DNA from: Lewinellaceae bacterium
GTDB lineage: Bacteria; Bacteroidota; Bacteroidia; Chitinophagales; Saprospiraceae
Assembly (NCBI GenBank): GCA_016711435.1
Contig: JADJSY010000052.1
Location: forward strand, 1 to 53,620
Length of the DNA: 53,620 nt
Reading direction: 5' to 3'
Part shown: piece by piece, positions 26,561 through 34,309 of the stretch
How positions within the stretch are numbered: position 1 is the stretch's first letter
Layout: each line of letters opens with the position of its first letter
Made by a program: the position numbers and the translations under genes
The notes under the pieces: generated by a model
What the model was told of the DNA's origin: nothing
What the model saw: the letters and a program-made list of their open reading frames with translations, nothing else
Database searches by the model: none

Positions 26561-26843
26561 CCGCTCCGGCAGGTGTTCCTACTTTGCCAAACCGCCCTCG
26601 CCCAGCGCCGCGGCAGTGTCTTTTTCGACCTGCCGCAAACGTACAGCAGGATATTTTTGTGCTTCCGAACACAGGCAATCCACTACAATTCAGCCACTAA
26701 AAGAACACATTTAATAGTAGGGTAGGCAGCATTCCGTTGTACCTATGCGGCAGGTCGAAAAAGACACTGCCGCGGCGCTGGGGTTGAGTGGGTTAGTGAG
26801 CGGGGAATATCTGCCGGCGCAAAAGGAACACCTGCCGGGGCGG
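26561..26843. repeat. Second copy of the palindromic element, carrying an insertion
   Basis: The outer 47 bases (26561-26607) and the outer 66 bases (26778-26843) match the copy at 25284-25396 with a few differences. The additional 170 bases between them are a nested element of 168 bases plus a duplicated CG. The orientation is the same as in the first copy, so the membrane protein gene lies between direct repeats. Confidence 0.9.
26608..26775. mobile_element. 168-bp MITE-like element nested in the palindromic repeat
   Basis: Perfect 29-base terminal inverted repeats begin with CCGCGGCAGTGTCTTTTTCG (26608-26636 and the complement 26747-26775). Flanking CG dinucleotides (26606-26607 and 26776-26777) look like a 2-bp target duplication, and the total of 170 bases equals the length difference from the empty copy. 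The 110-base interior has no open frame, so a transposase must act in trans. Confidence 0.85.
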
Positions 26844-26850
26844 ATAGAAC

Positions 26851-27312
26851 TTACCCTACTTTGGCCATCGTAAGCCCTTCGTGTGCCAGCACGATCTCTT
26901 CAATGGCTACATCGCTTGTTTTGGCGTTCATACTAGCGCCCGTCACTTTTTTAGGGAAGGCGTTTTTCAGTGTCCAGACGAACAGTATACTGCCATTTTC
27001 ATCCACCAGGGAAACCGTGATGGTTTTACGGGCTACGGTGTTCATTTTCACCGAGGCGAAATATTCGAACAACGAGGTGTCATCTTTGAATATTCCTTTT
27101 TTTATGGTGACGTCGGAATACTTTTTCAGGCCGGGCATTTTCACCGTAGAAAACTCCGGGCTGTTACCGTTCCGGTATTCAATTACATCGTATTCGGTAT
27201 CAAGGCCTGATACCTCCTGAAAGGCTACCGGAGTACCGTCGAAATCGACGATAAAGTGAAAGGTTGGTATTGGCCAGGGGGCGCCTTGGGCATCGTCTTT
27301 ATTTTTTGCCAT
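26851..27312 (-). CDS. Orphan phage-tail-tube (gp19-like) protein
   Basis: 153 residues, the usual length for T4 gp19-like tail-tube proteins of contractile injection systems. It shows the family signature: PTFHFIVDFDGTPVAFQEVS, then SGLDTEYDVIEYRNGN, MPGLKKYSDVTIKKGIF and the C-terminal SMNAKTSDVAIEEIVLAHEG. In complete systems this protein forms the inner tube that is pushed out by the sheath. Here no sheath, baseplate, spike or ATPase gene is present on either side, so it stands alone or works with a distant cluster. Upstream lies a small lysine-rich protein (27415-27666), separated by an attC-like hairpin. ATG start. Confidence 0.88.
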   Translation of the reverse strand: MAKNKDDAQGAPWPIPTFHFIVDFDGTPVAFQEVSGLDTEYDVIEYRNGNSPEFSTVKMPGLKKYSDVTIKKGIFKDDTSLFEYFASVKMNTVARKTITVSLVDENGSILFVWTLKNAFPKKVTGASMNAKTSDVAIEEIVLAHEGLTMAKVG

Positions 27313-27344
27313 AATTATATATTTTTTATTGGTTGAAAAATGGT

Positions 27345-27410
27345 GCTAACGTGAGCATGGGCGAAGAGTGCGCGTTTAGCGCAACTTTCCGCCCATGCAA
27401 TGTTCAGAGC
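27345..27410 (-). repeat. attC-like hairpin element
   Basis: On the minus strand it starts GCTCTGAACATTGCATGGGC and ends GCCCATGCTCACGTTAGC, with a GCGCTAAACGCGC centre, so it folds into a long imperfect stem. It begins four bases after the stop of the small gene at 27415. Its ends and centre resemble the element at 52682-52747. Confidence 0.6.
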
Positions 27411-27414
27411 TTTA

Positions 27415-27666
27415 TTATTTACCTGATTCTGAAACAGATACGGTCTTTTTCTTTAATTTAGACTTTGCCGTTTTTGAACGGTCAATGGCGCTGGAAGTTG
27501 AATGTTTTTTCTTCCCCGACGCCTTCGTTTTGCCCATAACTTTTGGCACCTCGCCTGTAGTTTTGTAGTGAGCAATAATAGCACTTAAAGTCTGTCGCTC
27601 TTCGACCGACAATGGCATCGGCGCGATGTTTAAGTCCACGCCAACAGGCTCTTTTATATATCCCAT
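27415..27666 (-). CDS. Small basic protein of unknown function
   Basis: 83 residues: an N-terminal half MGYIKEPVGVDLNIAPMPLS followed by EERQTLSAIIAHYKTTGEVP, then a lysine/serine-rich tail (KASGKKKHSTSS to KSKLKKKTVS) that should be disordered and may bind nucleic acid or membrane. I do not recognise a family with certainty. From memory, short proteins beginning YIKEPxGVDF sit near orphan tail-tube genes in Bacteroidota; treat that as a lead only. The ATG is four bases after the stop of the upstream GNAT-like gene, so they share a transcript. Confidence 0.7.
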   Translation of the reverse strand: MGYIKEPVGVDLNIAPMPLSVEERQTLSAIIAHYKTTGEVPKVMGKTKASGKKKHSTSSAIDRSKTAKSKLKKKTVSVSESGK

Positions 27667-27670
27667 ATCT

Positions 27671-28198
27671 TTATGTTTGAAAGTATTTATTGATAAGTTT
27701 TAACGCTGCATGAGGGAAAATTATCATTTTATGCCCTCCAACATGCGTAGCACCAAGAGTTGCCTCATAATGTTAAATCAATTTGGTTTTGGATTGAAAT
27801 GCGATAATTCCTTCATATCCCCTGTCCCATGAAAGTTTACAAGTAAAGGCGAATAAATTCCCTGGAACGCCCTCATATAGTTTTCCTTTTCCAAGATTAA
27901 AAGGTGCACTTTCTACCAAATGCAGGTAAAAATGATCCCCAAAATCGCTAATGCTCGCGAGTCCCTGAATAATATTCGGGTTGTCTTTTATCGTGAGTTT
28001 ATACACCTTCCGATCTGCTTCTTTAACTTCTGATTTCCAGTCAAATTTCCACCCTTTTGCCTTCGTGATGGCTTTCATCTCAGTACTGCTTGTTTCAAAT
28101 ACATCAGTAGTAAAACTATCTCCCGAGATAGTGTTTCGAATGCTATTTGTGAGCTGGTCAATTTCAATGTCTATGTGATAGCGTATCACGTTCTTCAT
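27671..28198 (-). pseudogene. GNAT-like protein gene interrupted by an in-frame ochre codon
   Basis: The frame opens at ATG 28198 (an ATG at 28213 lies upstream of the promoter box). It reads to a TAA at 27773-27775, then goes on in the same frame for 33 more residues (HYEATLGATHVGGHKMIIFP to LINKYFQT) to a second TAA at 27671. The sequence GIIAFQSKTKLI-stop-HYEATLGA matches the pattern of GNAT-type acetyltransferases ending in KTxLIEHYxxTLGA, where a glutamate (GAA) is expected at the stop. One G-to-T change would explain it. A TATATTTG box ends four bases before the ATG. Readthrough or a sequencing error are alternatives to true loss. Confidence 0.7.
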
Positions 28199-28241
28199 AA
28201 TACAAATATACAATTTTTTTCACTTTAAGCCTTCTGAAAAG

Positions 28242-28512
28242 TCATAAATTATCAAACCAATCTTTCTTAACTTGCACTAATTCAACTAATTGGGTGTCAA
28301 TACCCAACTTCAATTCTTTTAGTTTTTCGCAAAGTTGTTCGCCATCAATCAAGTCGATAGGAGGCTTCTTCAGAAATATTGCCAATTTGGAAAACGCTCT
28401 CGTTTATTTCTTCATTCGTGCCTGACCCTCCAAGTTCCATCAACGCTTGAACAACAGGTTTGAGAAAGTCGTCAAAAGTTGGAATACCGTTGTTCTGTCG
28501 TTTTCGAGCCAT
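28242..28512 (-). pseudogene. mrr: Mrr-type restriction endonuclease remnant without catalytic domain
   Basis: From ATG 28512 the frame reads MARKRQNNGIPTFDDFLKPV, then VQALMELGGSGTNEEINESV, an Mrr N-terminal winged-helix domain, and stops at 28345. Another frame directly continues as KPPIDLIDGEQLCEKLKEL and ends DWFDNL at 28242, which is the C-terminal end of Mrr proteins. The roughly 200 residues between, including the D-EXK nuclease core, are absent, so an internal deletion joined the two ends. Mrr cuts modified DNA in the cytoplasm, and this copy cannot. Confidence 0.78.
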
Positions 28513-28620
28513 TTTAGTGATGTGCTTTTGATATCAGTATTTATATTGGTCTTGCAGTGAACTATGACTTTCCGCACTTCCGACCACACTCCCGTAGTCA
28601 AAAGTGCGTATATTTCGCCT

Positions 28621-28808
28621 ATGAACGACCACCAATTCCGACAGTTTATCGCCGAACGTCCGGCACTCCGCTTATCCATTCTGGCGGAAGAATTAGGAAT
28701 TGATCGGGTCAACCTGTACAAATCATCTGGGGTTTGCGTACTATACCAAAAGCAAAACGCGGTCAATTTCTTGTCATCGCTCAAAAATATGGGTATTCGA
28801 TGGAATAA
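28621..28808 (+). pseudogene. Tiny HTH DNA-binding protein gene with a one-base deletion
   Basis: From ATG 28621 the protein reads MNDHQFRQFIAERPALRLSI, then LAEELGIDRVNLYK. At about 28728 the frame is lost. With one more A the other frame continues as IIWGLRTIPKAKRGQFLVIA and ends QKYGYSME at 28808, giving a 62-residue helix-turn-helix protein. A TATATTTC box ends four bases before the ATG, as in two other genes here. Such tiny HTH genes are often phage or toxin-antitoxin regulators, but nothing here decides that. It is divergent from the Mrr remnant. Confidence 0.6.
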
Positions 28809-28836
28809 ACAATCTGATACCCCCACCAACAACAAA

Positions 28837-28874
28837 CCCCCTGACCACCCGCAACACGCGAAGTAATCAGGGGG
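28837..28874. terminator. Hairpin between the HTH gene and the amylase gene
   Basis: Perfect 8-base arms CCCCCTGA (28837-28844) and TCAGGGGG (28867-28874) with a 22-base loop, located between two convergent genes. It probably stops transcription from both sides, although no long T run follows. Confidence 0.5.
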
Positions 28875-28921
28875 TAAATTTCATCAGGAGCAAAGGGCAA
28901 ACATGCATACTCGGGCGTTTA

Positions 28922-31537
28922 TCAAGCGCTAAAATAAAGTGCATATTTGAAATTTCCTATACGTTTCCTACGGTTTTTCAAAACCAGGCGTTCCACAGCA
29001 TTTTCCTTCCCGTCCGACATTTGAACAAAATAGACACCGCTCTGCCAATCTGCTGTGTTGATGTACATCTTGTCCGACGACATCGGTTGCTGGAATACCA
29101 ACCGCCCGTCGGCAGAAAAAACGCGGATTTGTACGTTTTCGGAAAATCCTGCGCTGCGTTCGATCTGAAAACGGTCTTGTGCCGGATTTGGGGTCAACCG
29201 AATGGTACGGGGCGTTTCCGTTTCAACAATGCCTGAAACAGGATTTTCGGCAGATAACAACAAGACCCAGGCGCCACGGCTGCCTAAATTTTGACCGGAA
29301 ATCTGGAGATTGGAGAAACCGCCTTGCGCATTGATCGTGATTTGGCCGAATGCCTGATTGCCCAACAACTCGGTGATAAAAAAGTCGCCCGGCGGCAGCG
29401 CGGAAATGGACAACGAAAGGGCGGGATTTACGACGACGGTACCGGTATTGGTCACGACTAATACGGCTTCGTCCTGGTGTATTCTGGCAAAACCAAAAAC
29501 CGCGTCGCTGTTATGGTCAAGCAGCAGCGTTTGTCCCCTGCGCAAGGCCGCCTGTTCGTTTCGGATCCGGATCAGTTTTTTGTAGTGGCGAAGGATGGAA
29601 GCGGGGTTTGCGTCCATTTCTTCCACGTTGTTGCTCAGGTAGTTACCGCCGATACTTTGCCAGGGCGCGCTATTGGAAAAACCTGCATGGCTGCCATCGG
29701 TCCATTGCATCGGGCGGCGGATGTTGAGGTGGTCGCCGGTGCCGGTCATGCCAATTTCTTCCCCGTAATATACAAACGGGATGCCCGGCAGGGTCAGGTA
29801 AATAGAAGCCGCCAGTTTCATTTTTTCAGCGTTTCCACCCAGGGTACTGAACACGCGGTCGATGTCATGGTTGGTCAGAAACGTCGCGTATTGCAGCATG
29901 GGATACGAACTTTGTACTGTTTCCAACTGGTTTTCGAGGTTTTCCGGGTTTCCATTGTTCACAGTTTCGAGGATGGCGCCGGCAAGCCCGAATTCAAAAC
30001 ACATATCGAGGCGGTCATTTTGCACGTATGGAATGATGGACTGGGTGCTGGACCAGACTTCCCCGACGGTGAATGCCTCGGGATTTTCCGTTTTATACAC
30101 ATCGTTGAACTCCTCCAGCAAGGCGTAGGTCTGGCTCGTATTTTCCAGCAAAGGGCCGTCTTCAACCAAATATTTGATCGCATCGAGCCGGTAGCCATCC
30201 ACACCTTTGTCTAACCAGAACTTCACGACATTGAACATTTCCTCTTTCACGGGCGGATGCGTGTAGTTCAGGTCCGGCATGCCGTCCCAGAAAAGTCCGT
30301 AATAGTAATCGCCGTTTTTCGGATGCCAGGCAACCCCTCCCAGCGGACCGGGTGTGCCCGGGTTATTGTCCGACCAGACGTACCAGTCGCGGTATCCGTT
30401 CTGATTGGCCGCCGACTGGGTAAACCAGGGGTGCTGGCTCGATGAATGGTTCATCACCAGGTCAATAATCACCTTGATGCCCCGTGCATGGGCGGCGGCC
30501 AGAAACGCTTCAAAATCCTGCATGGTGCCGAAATCCGGCTCCGTTGCATAGTAGTCGGCCACATCATAACCGTGGTAACTGGGCGATTTCATCATGGGCA
30601 TCAGCCAGATACCCGTGATGCCGAGGTCATCGTGCGTATCCGGGTTTCCATCGTTGAGATAATCGAGTTTTTGGGTCAAACCCTGGAAATCACCGATGCC
30701 GTTGCCGCTTTGATCATAAAAACTGCGGACAAAAACCTCGTAAAACACGGCGTCGTTCCACCATTTCGTGTCAAAACTGTACACCGCCGAAGGAGGACAG
30801 TTGTCGCAGGTATTGAAACAAAAAACCGGTGCATTATCCGCGCCGGAAGCGAAGTTTACTGCTCTGACGGGTGATCCGTTGTCGCCAGGTTCGCTGCAAG
30901 CCCCCGATAAACTCTCCGCATTCGCCGAAGCATTTCCATTTACAAATATGTATTGGTAATTGCCAAAGGGCATGGTCAATTCCAGTTCATAAGTGCCGTC
31001 TCCATTCAGGTCCTGCATGGTCGTGGCACCCGGATCCCAGTTTTGTGCAAAACCGGCGGCCTGCTGAAAATTACCCATCACATGCACACCCTCCGGCGAT
31101 ACCGTTTGATTCGACATATTGACGGCAAACCTTAATCTCGAAATGCAACCGTTAAACGGATGTGCCGGAAGCACAAGCGCTGTATTTCCAACAGTCACTT
31201 CGCGGTTGTTGTTATTGCCGATGGAACAATCGGAAGGCGGATTTTCGTCCATGCCCCAGGCATTTCCGTTGATAAATTTGTATTCGTAGGCGCCCGGCGG
31301 AAGGGAAACAGTGATTTCATATATCCCATCGCCATCCAAATCTGGAACCAGCGTAGCAGCCGGGTTCCAGTTACTGCCCAATCCGGCGACCGACTGGAAC
31401 GAACCGGCAATGTGCACGCCGCTGCCGGCCACCGTTTCGGCACTCATATCCACGCGAAAAGTGACCGCGTTTGTTTGGCTTTGCAAACTGGACAGGCCGA
31501 AAAGCAGAAAAAGCGTGTTAAAAAGGTATGTTTTCAT
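28922..31537 (-). CDS. Secreted alpha-amylase (GH13) with T9SS tail
   Basis: 871 residues. Signal peptide (about 1-20). Two consecutive starch-binding-like E-set domains of about 105 residues follow (VTFRVDMSAETVAGSGVHIA; FAVNMSNQTVSPEGVHVMGN), each ending in an EYKFINGNA/QYIFVNGNA strand. The GH13 barrel (about 255-650) has the four classic regions: DLVMNHSS, GYRLDAIKYL (nucleophile about 449), VGEVW (acid about 491) and TNHDIDR (about 556). The C-terminal T9SS sorting domain is RLTPNPAQDRF to LKNRRKRIGN. It hydrolyses alpha-1,4-glucans outside the cell. The tail after VLKN is about 14 residues longer than usual, so the original stop may be lost. The frame is intact. Confidence 0.95.
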   Translation of the reverse strand: MKTYLFNTLFLLFGLSSLQSQTNAVTFRVDMSAETVAGSGVHIAGSFQSVAGLGSNWNPAATLVPDLDGDGIYEITVSLPPGAYEYKFINGNAWGMDENPPSDCSIGNNNNREVTVGNTALVLPAHPFNGCISRLRFAVNMSNQTVSPEGVHVMGNFQQAAGFAQNWDPGATTMQDLNGDGTYELELTMPFGNYQYIFVNGNASANAESLSGACSEPGDNGSPVRAVNFASGADNAPVFCFNTCDNCPPSAVYSFDTKWWNDAVFYEVFVRSFYDQSGNGIGDFQGLTQKLDYLNDGNPDTHDDLGITGIWLMPMMKSPSYHGYDVADYYATEPDFGTMQDFEAFLAAAHARGIKVIIDLVMNHSSSQHPWFTQSAANQNGYRDWYVWSDNNPGTPGPLGGVAWHPKNGDYYYGLFWDGMPDLNYTHPPVKEEMFNVVKFWLDKGVDGYRLDAIKYLVEDGPLLENTSQTYALLEEFNDVYKTENPEAFTVGEVWSSTQSIIPYVQNDRLDMCFEFGLAGAILETVNNGNPENLENQLETVQSSYPMLQYATFLTNHDIDRVFSTLGGNAEKMKLAASIYLTLPGIPFVYYGEEIGMTGTGDHLNIRRPMQWTDGSHAGFSNSAPWQSIGGNYLSNNVEEMDANPASILRHYKKLIRIRNEQAALRRGQTLLLDHNSDAVFGFARIHQDEAVLVVTNTGTVVVNPALSLSISALPPGDFFITELLGNQAFGQITINAQGGFSNLQISGQNLGSRGAWVLLLSAENPVSGIVETETPRTIRLTPNPAQDRFQIERSAGFSENVQIRVFSADGRLVFQQPMSSDKMYINTADWQSGVYFVQMSDGKENAVERLVLKNRRKRIGNFKYALYFSA

Positions 31538-31858
31538 AGTAATATTATTTTTTTTGTAATATTCGATTGATTACCCTTTACAAAGCACTTTTTCAGGACA
31601 TCTTTTTTGCCGGTATTAGTCGATTCCTTTCTTCTTTTTCACTTGCTTCTCCACCACATCCATGCTTCTGAATGTTTCTATATCTACCATGTTGTTACAA
31701 AGAAAAAAACCACTGTACTTCAGGGAGGTGTTTTTCAACACTGGGTGCAAACCTACAGCACCTTTTACAAATCCGTTACATTGTTTTACACCCCAAAAAC
31801 AGCAGGGACTGGGCCTGCCTGCATCTTTGTCCCATTGTTTCACCGACCAAACAAAGTT
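31538..31858. other. Divergent intergenic region (amylase and lipoprotein genes)
   Basis: About 320 bases. The minus frame 31616-31924 ends with a protein-like run (NNMVDIETFRSMDVVEKQVK) and could be the tail of a lost gene, but I recognise no family. The start of the lipoprotein at 31859 is chosen for its signal peptide. I see no full promoter pair. Confidence 0.4.
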
Positions 31859-32932
31859 ATGCAAATGCAAATCCTCGCTTACTTGCTCTTTTTTCAATCC
31901 TTCGTTTCCTGTCAGCAGGATCAAGGAAATACATTGTCCTTGACAGCCGGCATCGGTTTAGTATCCACCGATGCCGGGCCGCAGTGCGCAGAAAAAGCCC
32001 TGCCAACGGCAGCGGGCATCATTTTTCAATCCACCGACGGCGGGCAGACGTGGCAAGATGTCAGCGCAGGACTGCCCGTAGATTTTGGGGTCGGGCGTAT
32101 TTTTGCCGACGGCGGCGCAGTCTTTTTGGCCTCTGAAAGCGGATTGTACCACAGCAGCAGCGTCGCCGCAGCCCCGAAATGGGAAAAAGAGTTTTTCTTG
32201 AACGAAAAAATTTCCGATGTTTTCCCCGGCAAATTCGGGTTGTATGCCAGCAGTTACCGCACCGGTTTTTTTCAGGGATTGCCGGGCACGAACATGTGGT
32301 TACCTATGCACGATGCCCTGAATGACAAGACGGTTCGTACCGTTTTTGAAACCCCCAACGGGAATATTTTCGTCGGCTGCGAAAGCGGCATTTACAAATC
32401 CACCGACGGCGGTAGCAGCTGGAAACAGGTCTTTGAGGAAGGCGTCAACAGCTTCGCGGCGTCGGGTGATGTGCTGATTTGCGGCTGCTATCGCGGCATG
32501 ATCCGCTCCACTGACGGCGGCGAAAACTGGGAGTGTGTGCTGAGCGGAGCCGGTGGGGCCTATAATACAAAACGCATCGGGGATCGTTTCGTCACCATCA
32601 CCGACGGCGACAGGAATGAGGCCTCCAGCGACGGCATGGCAAACAGGCTGTATGCTTCCGCCGACAACGGCAAAACCTGGCAGCGCATGGATGAAGGAAT
32701 TTCACAGATACGGCTCATGGACGAAATGTTTGATGTTTTTCCGCCAACCCGGGTCATAAACGACATCGAACAAGCGGGCGAATATCTCTTTTGCAGCCTC
32801 AACGCCGGTATTTTTCGCTCCTCCGACTGGGGCAAAACATGGGAACTCGTGCGGCCCTCCAATGGCAAGAAGATGATCAATATGGCTGTTTCGGGTAAAG
32901 TGATTTATGCTGTAGTGGTAGTTGGGTGTTGA
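31859..32932 (+). CDS. BNR-repeat lipoprotein
   Basis: The open frame begins at 31607, but ATG 31859 is the sensible start, giving a lipoprotein signal (MQMQILAYLLFFQSFVSCQQ; lipobox FVSC). The 357-residue protein contains Asp-box motifs (STDGGQTWQDVSAGL, STDGGSSWKQVFEE, STDGGENWECVLSG, SADNGKTWQRMDEG, SSDWGKTWELVRPS), one per propeller blade. Several relatives are binding proteins rather than sialidases, and no catalytic arginine triad is clear. The gene at 17479 encodes the same architecture. A GTGTTGAAAAAAAACACGAG hairpin follows the stop. Confidence 0.82.
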   Translation: MQMQILAYLLFFQSFVSCQQDQGNTLSLTAGIGLVSTDAGPQCAEKALPTAAGIIFQSTDGGQTWQDVSAGLPVDFGVGRIFADGGAVFLASESGLYHSSSVAAAPKWEKEFFLNEKISDVFPGKFGLYASSYRTGFFQGLPGTNMWLPMHDALNDKTVRTVFETPNGNIFVGCESGIYKSTDGGSSWKQVFEEGVNSFAASGDVLICGCYRGMIRSTDGGENWECVLSGAGGAYNTKRIGDRFVTITDGDRNEASSDGMANRLYASADNGKTWQRMDEGISQIRLMDEMFDVFPPTRVINDIEQAGEYLFCSLNAGIFRSSDWGKTWELVRPSNGKKMINMAVSGKVIYAVVVVGC

Positions 32933-33048
32933 AAAAAAACACGAGCGGTTTTTTTGCCTCGGCAGGTGCCCTAGTTCCTAACATCCGGTAGTAACGGCAA
33001 ACCCTACTCCCTCAATAACGCATTGTGCTTGTCAAGCGCTTGGAACTA

Positions 33049-33081
33049 CGTTTACTAAACCTTCAAGGTTTAGTAAACGTA
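33049..33081. repeat. REP hairpin next to the RAYT gene
   Basis: ACGTTTACTAAACC, a 5-base loop TTCAA, then GGTTTAGTAAACGT: a perfect 14-base stem. It lies 12 bases downstream of the RAYT stop codon and is one of six copies between 33049 and 34263. Confidence 0.9.
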
Positions 33082-33093
33082 GGTACGGGGTAT

Positions 33094-33831
33094 CAATCCT
33101 CATCATCCAAATAATAATCTCCCATTTCCTTGAAGTTGTACTTAAATTCTTCATGGTATTTCAAAAAATGCTGTATTGCAGTTTTCGATGTTCGCCCCCT
33201 TGTACGTTTACTAAACCCTGAAGGTTTAGTAAACGTGGCGTACGAGGCGCTTCGTACCCTGGGTCGAACCAAGCCAACACCTCGTCTCGAATGATAAGCG
33301 TAGGGCTTACAGACAAATAAGTGTTGTAAGAGCTAAAGCCCCAATCCTGGTAACGGGACCGAAAGCGGTGATGGATCGGATTGTGGTGGACATATGCCAA
33401 TAAATGCCAAAGTTTATATTCATTGTCGACACTAACCCTTTTGAACCTTTTTGCAAAAGGCTTCCTGTTCTCTCCTGTTGCTTATTGAAAGCCAACGCAT
33501 AGGATTGGAAAAGCCTTTTGAATTGGTCTTCTAAAAAATCGTTGTAATCGATAAGTCCTTCCCCAAACTTTTCAGCCCTAACTGTTCCTTCTTTTTTGAT
33601 AGCCGCATTTATTTCATCGGTTAAGGTCTTCACCCTCGCCAAAAAATGAAAATGATTAGGCATCAAGCAAAATGCAGCGACATCCAGATAGGGGCCTATC
33701 ATTTCTTTCCAACGCTTCAAAAAAAACTTCATGTTTTCGTCAGTTTTGAAGATAGTTTCCTTGTTGATGCCTCTGTTGTAAATGTGGTAAAAACAGTTGT
33801 CTTCAAATTTTTGCCAGTAGTTGAATTTCAT
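33094..33831 (-). pseudogene. REP-associated tyrosine transposase (RAYT, Y1/IS200-like), frameshifted
   Basis: From ATG 33831 the frame reads YHIYNRGINKETIF and FCLMPNHFHFLARV, whose HFH is the HUH metal-binding motif. It continues to ERTGS near 33440, where one C is missing. The next frame carries PFAKRFKRVSVDNEYKL, HLLAYVHHNPIHHRF and EVLAWFDPGYEA. A 33-base REP hairpin (33204-33236) then sits inside the gene, and a third frame ends AIQHFLKYHEEFKYNFKEMG to YLDDED at 33094. Family role: RAYT nucleases bind and mobilise REP hairpins. The six hairpins around it are its likely substrates. In this assembly the gene cannot make an active protein. Confidence 0.82.
33204..33236. repeat. REP hairpin inserted in the RAYT coding sequence
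   Basis: ACGTTTACTAAACC CTGAA GGTTTAGTAAACGT is the same 33-base unit as the other copies. It interrupts the RAYT gene between its EVLAWF and AIQHFLKYHEEF segments. It is flanked by the short inverted pair GTACG... and ...CGTAC. Confidence 0.85.
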
Positions 33832-33865
33832 GGTAGCGTGTTTTAGGATTATAGATTATGGTACT

Positions 33866-34263
33866 ACGTTTACTAAACCTCGAAGGTTTAGTAAACGTTT
33901 GTAAATCGCTTAGCAGGAGTCAGTTTTTGTCTTTTGGTTGTGATGCGTTCGCCTAGGGATTAAAAGTAATCTCAAGCTTTGGCACTAGGATTACTAAACC
34001 TTTAAGGTTTAGTAATCGTGTGTAAAGCGCTTAGTGAGAGTCAGGATTTTGGCCTTTGGCTGTGATACGTTCTTCCAGGGAGTAAAAGTAACGCCAAGGT
34101 TTGGCACTACGTTTACTAAACCTTTAAGGTTTAGTAAACGTCTGTAAAGCGCTTGGCAGGCTTCGGGCTTTTGGCTTTTGGCTGTAATGCGTTTGCCCAG
34201 GGATTAAAAGTAATGCCAAGGTTCGGCACTACGTTTACTAAACCTCAAAGGCTTAGTAAACGT
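33866..34263. repeat. Tandem array of four REP hairpins, period about 122 bases
   Basis: Hairpin units start at 33866, 33987, 34109 and 34231 (spacing 121, 122, 122). Each has arms ACGTTTACTAAACC and GGTTTAGTAAACGT with compensatory or single changes (the second has GATTACTAAACC paired with GGTTTAGTAATC). The about 89 bases between them are also repeated (GTAAAGCGCTT..., GGGATTAAAAGTAA...), so the unit is hairpin plus spacer. It fills the gap between RAYT and the SUMF1 gene. Confidence 0.92.
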
Positions 34264-34309
34264 GTGGAAACATGATGCTCTGGCCTCGGAAATAGCTGCT
34301 GCATCAAAT

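Noticed and set aside
28440..28835. Minus-strand frame of 131 residues over the HTH gene and Mrr start
   Set aside because: It is antisense to the HTH gene and crosses the Mrr start. Its residues have no domain-like pattern, and the other two readings are clearly better.
31616..31924. Minus-strand frame of 102 residues between amylase and BNR genes
   Set aside because: The last 25 residues look protein-like, but there is no family match that I can name and no start region; kept only as a note in the gap entry.
33866..34263. A CRISPR array (regularly spaced palindromic units)
   Set aside because: The spacers are about 89 bases and are themselves repeated, and no cas genes are near. The hairpins match REP units beside a RAYT gene.
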